In this document: positions 42,057 to 64,000 of the stretch, piece after piece
How positions within the stretch are numbered: the first letter of the stretch is position 1
Layout: each line of letters starts with the position of its first letter
Assembly (NCBI RefSeq): GCF_034702125.1
Contig: NC_085867.1
Coordinates: forward strand, 43,413,983 to 43,477,982
Direction: 5' to 3'
Origin: Engraulis encrasicolus
Lineage: Eukaryota; Chordata; Actinopteri; Clupeiformes; Engraulidae
Length of the DNA stretch: 64,000 nt
Translations under genes and position numbers: made by a program
The notes under the pieces: model-generated
Told to the model about the DNA's origin: nothing
The model's input: the letters and a program-made list of their open reading frames with translations, nothing else
Databases searched by the model: none

Positions 42057-45000
42057 ATGGATTCAACTGAATCAATATTATCCTCCTTGGTAAGAATTTG
42101 GTGTCTATTTCTTATTACGGATATACTTGGAATCATTTTCATTCTTTATTTAATATAACAGCTGCTTACCATTTGTCATGTAGACAAACTGGATTAGGAA
42201 GTAGGCACTTAGCAAAACAGGCCACAGAATGCTAGCAACACCGTTAGCCATCTTGAACATGTGTAAATAACATAGAGGGTGGAGTTTATCTAGAGGGTTC
42301 ATAACCATGTTAGCTTCCGGGAATCGGTTGTTCCAAAAAAAAATGGCGGCTGGTGTGAAAATCGCTCAAAATCGCTGGAAATACATAGAGATGAATGGGC
42401 GACATTTACTTGATTTTCACGTAAAATACCGAGAAATATACTTCCGAATCAACGGGAATCTCTTCACTGACTGAGCTTTATACCAAATCATGTATTCTTC
42501 TGTTGTAAGGTTAGCTGTAGAATTTTAAATTAATTTTAGAGTATGGCTCCAATATACCTATTGTCAGACACTGAACCACAATGGAATAGGCATTGGAGGC
42601 TTTCTGCACTGCTGTCCAATGCTAGTACTAGGCCTAGTTATTATATCGAGTGTATTACAGTGTATTGTAAAAAAAAAAAAAGAAGTTATTGACGGATTGT
42701 GGTGAAAATTTCGATTGGGGGGGGGGGGATGACAAAAGGGCAAGGGGTTTAAGTTCTTCTTCACCGCAAAAAAACAATATAGGCCTAGGCATTAATCAGG
42801 CAGTGTGTGGAAAAAAACAGAAATAAAAAACGCATCAAAAGAACGAAGTTAACGACGCTGTGAATCTCGAGTCAGCCGATATCCTGTGCGATTTAAAGTA
42901 GGCCTAGGTAGCGTACATTATGCCATTATGCCGACCAGTTCGGTTAATAGTTAGGTTAATAACCTAATCTTAATGATAACAACTTGTAGGCCTAGGCTGC
43001 TAGGAGTGTTGTCCTGGAAGCCAATGAAGATTTAATGAAGATTTACTTAACAAATAATTAGGACCTATAGCCCTATATGGCATCCTATTTGTTTTTCAAG
43101 TCTATCCTTCCCTTGTTTTTGTGATGTCAAAATTAAATGGCAATGGCAATGGCAATTTAAAAAAAAAATCCTGGATCTAGACCACCACCAGAATTAACCA
43201 ACTAGCCTATAGAAATGTTAATAAATACCCTTCAGAACGTTTTGAGTTATGCTGACAGATAGACCAACGACCGTAGCCTACCCCAAGCAAAACCTCCTTC
43301 GTGGAGGAAATAAGCATTCGACGTCTTCGAAAGGGCAGAATAGATAATAAAAATGCCCCCGGGATCGTCGTTCAGGACTGTAAAAACGTTAGGCCTTTAG
43401 GTTTAATGTTCTGATTAGTTCATTTAGCCAATATCGTAATTGAAGGAAATGTATACCCTTATGCGTCGCATAGGAAATGAATGGATGGCTGAAACAAGAT
43501 GGCCGCTTTTTCACACCAATGCTAAATTGCGACACCTACAGACCGATTCCCATAAAACACGCTTATGAACTCTCTAGATAAACTCCACCCTCTATGTAAA
43601 TAATATCAAAGCTTGTGTTCTCCAGTCTCCAATATGGTGAGAACCAAGTGTCGTCAGAATTCACCAACATCGCCTGTGTACTGTTACCAAGAAAAAATAT
43701 AGCCTACTGTTTGTGTATTGTATCATAACATAACTGTTTGTGGCTTCGCCTTATACCGTCCTGGCTACAGTTGACCAACTTCTGCCACGGCAGAACCAAC
43801 TACCTACCCTACATTGATTTGTTCCCTGTTATACGTTGTTATTCATGATTGAAAATGTGTTTACAGGGCGTGGAGCGTGCTTCGGCAGCGGCACATGCTC
43901 TGTCTCTCCCTGCGGATGCATATGGCAATGATGTAAGTACCTTGGTATAGCAACGCCTGCTATGAAAACAAAAAAAACGTGCTGGTGTAGTCTGGCCCAA
44001 TTGAACTCAGTATACAGGGTAAATATATCGCTGTAAATATAATGCGGCGGATATAAGGATGATCATATCAAATGAGATGCATCCCTGTGTCTGGGTCATT
44101 TACAGTTCTTCTTTGAGTTGGTCTTTGAATCAGAGGGTTGCAGGTTCGAATCCCACCCTGACTCATCCCCTACACCTCCATACCATGGACAAGGCACCTA
44201 ACCTAAGAGTTGCAATCCATGTAACTGTTACTTTGCAGTTGTTTTATTTGCTGAAAATGTCAAAAGTGTTCTCTAAGTGCAATGCAGTGAATGTATTTGT
44301 CTCGTTGTGTCCAGCCCCAACTGGAGATGATGTGGGCCATGAAGGCATACAACCATGCAGAAGTGTACTTCAACGTAAGTATAAATGTGACTTCAATGTG
44401 AAGTTCTGGAATACTTTGTCCAAAACATTTTTTGATTTTGTCACATGTCAATTCCTCACATTTTCTTTCCCTTGACATCTTAAAGTTGATTTCTTCAGTG
44501 GATCCCAAGTTTCTCAAACTAACAAAACAAGATGACAACATCCATTCTGCGTTCACTGAGAGCTTCAGTGACCTCAACCTGGATGTTCTGGACCCAGACC
44601 ACCTGAAGACTCCTGAGGCTAAAGAGGTACGTCAGTTGGAGGATTCCTTTTTTTCCCCTCTCCACCCTCGTCAGGTTGATTTCACACAAGTTCGCACCTC
44701 AGACTGGACCTCTTGGATGCAAGTCAAACTACTTCCTTTCCTCACTGTCAACCTAGGCAGAAGAGCTTCTGGGGTGCCTTTCCATTCTCAATCTCGATTA
44801 CAGATGAGATTATAATTGACCTTTGAATTGTACTTTTGCAAGATATTGAATACAATTTTGACCATCAATGACGCTGAGCCTCACATCACGAAGCCACAAC
44901 TAAGAGGAAAGGACGTAGTAGTTCGACTGGCAACCCTGAAAACATACTCCCTCTGTGGACATCTTTTAAGACGCAGCTTAAAGCTGCGTGTACACCAGAA

Positions 45001-46186
45001 TCGACCTCCGCTACCCGAGATCGCTGAAGAGTTTTAGCCATGAATTCGCTTTATTTGCTGCTCTGACCGGGACATTGACATGTTTGATTTAGCTAATCAC
45101 ATAACGGCTCTGGCTTGTCAGCCTGGGACATTCTGAGATATGAACATTCAAATTGGTTTTCGCAGAACCTCGTCATAGCTCATTACAATAATATTAGCTT
45201 GACTTTAATCACTGAAATTTGCTGTGGTCGCCAAGGTCGCTTTGCTCCCAGCGAATTCGCCGACCCTCCATAGAGAAATAATGATGTCACTCAGGTACCT
45301 TAGGCCACTCTTGGTGTACACATAGTTTAAGATTTATCTTTTTACATTTGCATTCTCTTGACTGCCATTCATCACTATCTCCATTTTCTTTTTATGCCTT
45401 GTTTAATGTTGTCTTTTTGTTTTCAATCTGTTTAAATTCTTTCAATTGGTTTTAACTCTACAATTTCAGTCTATTTTTATTGTGCTCGGTTCCTTGCTGT
45501 TTTAGTCTTTTTATTCTTGGAGCACTTAGAGCTAAATTCTTTGTGAAAAAAAGTGTTTTACAAATAAGTAATTGTTATTATACTCGTGCTTTTACAAACA
45601 ATGCACTCTACCTCAACAAAGAAGTGCAGTTGAAAGTGTAGAAGCCACATTGAATGTTAATTGAACGCCTAGACCAAATCAATGCAATGCTGGTTGCAGA
45701 TTTCTTGTTTCTGAATGCTATAGGACTAATACCATTATCAAATTTACAGAAAAGAAAAGGTGGATTAGAAACGGTGTCCTGCAGCTCAGACAATGCAATT
45801 CTGTTACATGTAGTAATTTTCAGGAAGCACTTGAGATTCCATCTTAAAATGTCATTTATGAACATGTCTTTCAGAGATGGAGACCATTCTGTAATCAGTT
45901 TGAAGGCGTTGTTGATGACTTCAACTACGGTACACTGCTTCGTCTGGACAGCAAGAAAGACTACACAGAGGAAAACACAATTTTCGGTATGTGAGATTTT
46001 CCTTTTGTTTGCGTCATGAACTACAACCGTTTCCAGTTTCACAAACTGATCGTGTGATTCTTGTTTGCCTTTCCAGCCACCAGAATCCAGTTTTTTGCCA
46101 TCGAAATCGCCCGTAACCGTGGAGGCTTCAACGATACAGTGTTTAACGCTAAAGCCAAGCAACAGAATGAGAAACAGAGTTCGTAG
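42057..46186 (+). CDS. pbdc1: PBDC1 (polysaccharide biosynthesis domain-containing protein 1), 6 exons
   Basis: Exons: 42057-42089, 43867-43932, 44315-44374, 44486-44626, 45875-45986, 46077-46186. Phases close and give 173 residues ending in TAG. The start encodes MDSTESILSSL, followed by AAHALSLPADAYGND, MWAMKAYNHAEVYFN, LISSVDPKFLKLTK, DDFNYGTLLRLDSK, YTEENTIFA and RIQFFAIEIARNRGG, the conserved core of human PBDC1 and yeast Ypl225w. The domain name is historical. The yeast protein is reported to act as a ribosome-associated chaperone for newly made eEF1A, so a cytosolic role in elongation-factor biogenesis is inferred. The protein stops soon after the core (KQQNEKQSS), lacking the long Glu/Lys/Gly-rich tail of human PBDC1. 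It converges tail-to-tail with XPO7; intron 1 holds a 1.3-kb DNA element. Confidence 0.95.
42271..43596. mobile_element. 1.3-kb TIR element in PBDC1 intron 1
   Basis: Terminal inverted repeats CATAGAGGGTGGAGTTTATC and its complement, extending with lower similarity over about 130 bp, with 7-bp duplications TAAATAA (42264-42270, 43597-43603). No transposase reading frame is seen. Superfamily uncertain. Confidence 0.87.
44110..44205 (+). mobile_element. SINE remnant in PBDC1 intron 2
   Basis: GGGTTGCAGGTTCGAATCCC is a tRNA B-box region, followed by CCTCCATACCATGGACAAGG; the 5' head is missing or decayed. Confidence 0.5.
44982..45326. mobile_element. TTAA-flanked MITE in PBDC1 intron 4
   Basis: TTAA at 44978-44981 and 45327-45330; ends AGCTGCGTGTACACCA and TTGGTGTACACATAGT. 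Non-coding. Confidence 0.8.
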
Positions 46187-46574
46187 CCAGCAAAAGTGGC
46201 GTCACCCATGGCCTTTAGTGTGTAAAGTCTTTCTGTGATATGAGAAAGCGGAGAGTGCTAACTGGAGAATGGATCATTGAGACAGAAGTATTTAATTAAA
46301 ACTGGAAGATATTTTGTTGCAGGTGGCATCATGTCTAAAGATGTTCAGTGCCAAGGTAGTCTTCCAGGATCAGTAAATCTGTCCATTTTATGTTTGTTTC
46401 ACAACATTTGTGACGAAAAGAGGAGTGGCACTATTGTAAGTGAATACCGCTATCTCCTTTTTAAAACGACGTTCCCAATGCTATACCCAACATGTATTCT
46501 TTCTGTATGGTCAAGTGTACCTTTTCAACCAAGTGGGTAGCAAGTTTTTTTTTGTTTAAAACTGAATTATGCAG

Positions 46575-46580
46575 AATAAA
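46575..46580 (+). promoter_or_regulatory. PBDC1 poly(A) signal (candidate)
   Basis: AATAAA about 390 nt after the PBDC1 stop codon, in the sense orientation. An opposing AATAAA for the minus strand lies 32 bp further on. Confidence 0.55.
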
Positions 46581-46611
46581 AATGGAGCTTCATGTATACA
46601 AACCATTGACG

Positions 46612-46617
46612 TTTATT
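46612..46617 (-). promoter_or_regulatory. Distal XPO7 poly(A) signal (candidate)
   Basis: TTTATT on the plus strand reads AATAAA on the minus strand. If used, XPO7 would have a 3' UTR of about 2.7 kb containing a (CA)n tract, and cleavage would fall about where PBDC1 is cleaved. Another AATAAA-like site lies near 47555 and could be a proximal alternative. Confidence 0.4.
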
Positions 46618-48600
46618 TTGCAGTCACAATGCTTACACTATATGTAGCAGACATCCAAACATTTTCAACCAACTATCATATCATAGCACTCAGTGGACCC
46701 AACACACAGTCGCCAGAAGGACACATTCACATCAGGGAACCAACGGAAGAAAAGGGAAACTTAAAAACATCCATGAGTGTTTTTTAAACATGGTTAGAGA
46801 TGAGCTAGATCTTCACAAACAGTTAGCAGCAACATCTGATGAGTAGCACAAGTTGCTAATATATTCCATTCTGTCTCATGTACTGTACTGACTTTTCTTT
46901 TTCTCTGTAACTACTCGTGATATTCTTCGGGTATTTAAAAAAATAAGTTGGGGATCCTTCAAAGGGGCTAAGAAAAAAAAAATTGGGGTGAAAGTTTTTA
47001 GACCGACAACTGTCCAAGATTTGTTTCACTTCCTTTTGTGATGAGTTGTAGTACCAAAGTTCTTTTTGAAGTACACAGCTACATCCTATAGGCCTTAACT
47101 ACCAAAACTTATGCCAGCTTAACAAGAAAGCCACAAGAGACTGGGAAGCCTGGGAGATACGATTTAAAAAGCAGGTCAACAAGTTGACGATTGGCTCGGA
47201 GAAGAGCAACTTCACTACAACCATAATCAGTTTTTTTTTGTTCATCTAATCAAAATCCACAAAAAGACATGATTCAAGCTTTCTGAGACTATTTTAAGAA
47301 AAGAATAAAAAACTAAGCGGGGAAAGGGGGAGGACTGGTGGTTTTGCAACCCCCACACCCCTCTTGCAGCTGAGGTCTCGGAATGAAATCATCATACACA
47401 TGAACGCAGTCACAATCACCCACTTTCAAACTTGATTGATCTTCAACCGCTAAATCCTAGGCCCAAGGCTCAAGCAAGCTTGTGTGTTCCCAACACTTGA
47501 AGCTCCTCTGTAAGACAGAGAGGGTGTTTTCCAAGGCCAAGTAAGGAAGGTTTTATTTCTCACTCAAGTCACGCATCACAACCACAACTACCATCAGCAC
47601 CATCATCAGCATGGGCGCAAGTCAAACTAGTAACCTGCCGTCCTTCCCTGTTGCTTGTGTCCTCATGATGCAAGGCTCGGTATCATTAAAAGTTTTATTC
47701 AGTATCTTGCAAAAGCACATTTTAAAGGTCAGCAACTCATTTGCCATCAAATTGCTGTTGTTGGAGGGTCTGCCTGGGTCGATCGTGGGGAAACGTTATG
47801 GTTTTCTCCTTTGAGGCGCGGTGGGTGACAGCGACGCAAAAGGTCACAAGCAACAGGAACGGGCCGGAGGACCTGGTTTGAGTTGCACCCCATCACTTCA
47901 TATGCATACACCTCAAGACTGGACTTTTTGTTGTGGGGAATTTGGGTTCCCACTGGCCCCATGAACAGACATCCCTCTCTGCAACTGCAAAGGCAGCAGG
48001 AAATAGTGTATTTACAAAGTCTTCCATGCGCCATCATGTCACTCTAAAGATTTAAGGAAAATATACATCGCATTTTTTTCTTTTCTTCTGTCATCGGTCT
48101 TTCCCTCACTCTCCCCATGTAATTTCACGAGAGCATCATCACCCCCGCCCCACCCAAACACATCACCCTAGATCTTCTCCCCCACAGCCTTTTACACACC
48201 CGTGACGCATACAGGGGTTTGTAAAGCACACCACTCACACCAATCAAACATGTCACTTGGGATATAGTAATTTCTCTTCATACAGACAAACCCACACTTC
48301 AGCACAGTTGCACTAACTTACTAGACTGTAAAAATGTCACACACTTTCATCTTTCTTTGTTTTTTGATTTTTTTCCTTTTCTTAAATTGAAATCATTATA
48401 AACATTGTTCAAAATGTTATGAAAAAAATGTACACTTCTTTTTTTTCCGTGTGTTTCTATACAAGGCAGGCAGAAGCAGAGCACTACACATAACCAGCTT
48501 ACACTCCACGATCCGCAGCACCCCTCCCCCCACACACCCGAGCACGCATGCGCACACACACACGCACGCACGCACGCCCTCCCCTCAAACATTCGGACAC

Positions 48601-48724
<124 letters not shown>

Positions 48725-49280
48725 GCACCCTCCCTCAATCTCTTGAGGGATGGAAGAACAGCAGCCATTCGTACGCTTGTGCCAGTCTCTCCAGACACCT
48801 CCACTCCTGGCCCATACCTCAATAAATCTCCCCCCTCATCTCCTCTCCTCTCCTCTCAGACCCAACTCTCTCTTTGGACGCTGGGCCCTCAACCCACCGC
48901 CCGGCCAACCCACCCACTCACTCACTCACAGACTGACTTCCAGGAAAGTCAGTGGGGGCGGCCTTGAGAAAACTGGCTTTAAAATCGGTGTATATTTATA
49001 CGTGAATATATAAAAAAGGTGGGGAGGACCGAGTGATGGGGAGAAGAGCGACAGGAGGGGAGCAAGGTGCCTGGGAGGTTAAGAGGAGTCGAGGAGCGAA
49101 AGGAGGCGCAGGAGGAGGAGTGCGAGTTAGAGGAGGAGCAGGCTTGCACAGCGGTGTCCCCCTGGCGTCCGGGCCCTGGGGGAGGTGGAGGAGGAAGAGG
49201 AGGAGGAGGAGGAGGGCGCAAGAGCGCAAAGTGGCGCGTGACCGCATTGCCGCTGCCATGGACAGGTGCCCAGTGGAATG

Positions 49281-62723
<13,443 letters not shown>

Positions 62724-63312
62724 CTGTTGATTCACAACAATAAAAAAAATCAACATACCAATGGCAAAAAAAAATATTTCGTAAATGTGTCAAAACCTAA
62801 ACCTAAACAAGTCTAGAGAAGGCCTGCACAACTTGGAAAGGTTACACTGAAGGTGCCACCATGTCACTGTATGATACAACCAATGCCTGGTATACACTGT
62901 GCGATATGTCCAAATTTTGCCACGATTTGAGTCGCAACACTGTGGGAATCGAGATTTTTGTTTGAATTGGAGGTCATCATCATGAGTCACGCATTGTGTA
63001 GTGTACATGGGGCAACGACAAGCGATTTCACCTCACGACCAGCCTGAGATCAGCAATCATATGGTTGCAAGAAAATCAAAACGGTTTGAAATCCTGTTTG
63101 CCCTTCATGAGTGAATCGCACAGTTGATGCAGTGCTACAACCCGATTAGACACTACTTTTCACACTAGCCATGCACAAAAAAGTACACATTGCCAGGGCA
63201 GTGCGATTCGCTCTGGAGCACATCCGCCACCTCAGCTGCCCTTTCACGTTTTTCTCATCTGCCGTGTTGTACAGTGTGAGCATTCTGGTCGCATGCAACC
63301 CTTGGGTCCGAC

Positions 63313-63730
63313 TAGGGGTCGACCGATACAGGTTTTTAAATGGCTGATGCGATACCGATTTTTTTTTTCTCCCATCACCCTTGGCCGATACCCGATTTCC
63401 GATACCAGATATTTGGGGCCGAAATGGGTTAAAAAAAAAAGGTTAAAAAATGACAAATATTCCAGGTCTCAACTTAAAAATAAACATTCCTTTAACATTA
63501 CTTGATTGTTAGAGTGGGTGTTTAGATGTTACAAGTTCTACCTCAATTTGATAATGTCTAACAATCAAGTAATAAAAAAATAAAGTGTCTTGTTACTTAA
63601 AAAAAAAACCCGAATGACATAAAATAATAAATATTGCGTATCGGCCAAAACCACACACGTATCGGCCGATACCAATACACTTAAAAATTGCAAATATCGG
63701 GCCGATACCGATATATCGGTCTATCCTTAG
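63313..63730. mobile_element. hAT-like element with TAGGGGTCGACCGATA ends
   Basis: Left end TAGGGGTCGACCGATA, right end TATCGGTCTATCCTTA; the interior repeats CCGATACC-type motifs. No clean target duplication is visible. It lies upstream of the first visible XPO7 exon. Confidence 0.6.
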
Positions 63731-64000
63731 TGAGGACGTAAGATGAGATGGGAACTTTTAAACTCTTCGATTCACTCGCAGTGTGAGCAGGACCTGAATA
63801 CCTGTGACTAAAAATATCAAACATTGTATGGCTGGTTTTAGGTAAAAACCAAGAAAAGCCCAAAACCAAAACCACACACACACACACACAATCACCTCAA
63901 TGATACACCTTCAGTAAAGCCTGGTTTATGCTCCGAAACAAACGTGTCAGTGCGATTATGCAGACAGCAACGCAACTATTTTTCCCACCCCCGCAGTGAC

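Noticed and set aside
45608..46162. A 184-codon minus-strand open frame
   Set aside because: Antisense to PBDC1 exons 5 and 6; the sense strand carries the conserved protein.
62880..63300. Possible further upstream XPO7 exon or TTAA MITE
   Set aside because: No XPO7-like residues in any frame, and no paired termini could be confirmed.

Overview
This is vertebrate nuclear DNA, almost certainly from a teleost fish. It has intron-rich genes with GT-AG splice sites, a very high load of CA/GT, GA/CT, GATA and (TATAC)n microsatellites, tRNA-derived SINEs, and a Tc1/hAT/TTAA DNA-transposon fauna typical of ray-finned fish. A clupeiform or other otocephalan origin would fit the repeats, but I cannot prove it. 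There is no bacterial operon, phage, CRISPR array or toxin locus here.

Three genes are supported by exon-by-exon reconstruction, with every splice phase closing. (1) DMTN (dematin) lies on the minus strand, start near 29,897 and stop at 13,225. It has 15 coding exons, about 395 codons, and a C-terminal villin headpiece. (2) PBDC1 lies on the plus strand, start 42,057 and stop 46,186. It has 6 exons and 173 codons. (3) XPO7 (exportin-7) lies on the minus strand from about 62,723 down to its stop at 49,281. Fifteen exons encode the C-terminal half, about 561 residues; the N-terminal half is beyond the right edge. XPO7 and DMTN are near neighbours in the same orientation on human 8p21.3. Here PBDC1, X-linked in human, sits between them, and I see no NPM2 or FGF17.

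Layout: 1-13,100 is the intergenic region 3' of DMTN, filled with microsatellites, SINE remnants, hAT, Harbinger and TTAA MITEs, a dead full-length Tc1 element (10,374-11,971) and a near-perfect palindrome at 8.5 kb. 13,100-29,950 is DMTN. 30,000-41,900 has no recognised coding exon and probably holds the DMTN 5' UTR/promoter and scattered MITEs. 41,950-46,600 is PBDC1, with a 1.3-kb terminal-inverted-repeat element in intron 1. 46,600-49,280 is the probable long XPO7 3' UTR, tail-to-tail with PBDC1. 49,281-64,000 is XPO7.

The most interesting material is in gene architecture. XPO7 has an AT-AC intron with a perfect U12-type 5' splice site and branch site, and a second U12-like GT-AG intron whose 5' end has expanded into a 42-bp minisatellite. 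The 3' end of one XPO7 exon plus its donor has been duplicated about seven times downstream in the intron, leaving decoy donors. A 2.55-kb palindromic composite Tc1 element sits in another XPO7 intron. DMTN has an 8-nt microexon, and one exon sandwiched between complementary UG and CA repeats. Functionally, XPO7 is a Ran-dependent exportin, DMTN an actin-bundling membrane-skeleton protein, and PBDC1 a small conserved factor whose yeast relative chaperones eEF1A. The three are linked by position, not by pathway, although XPO7 and DMTN are both prominent in red-cell biology.
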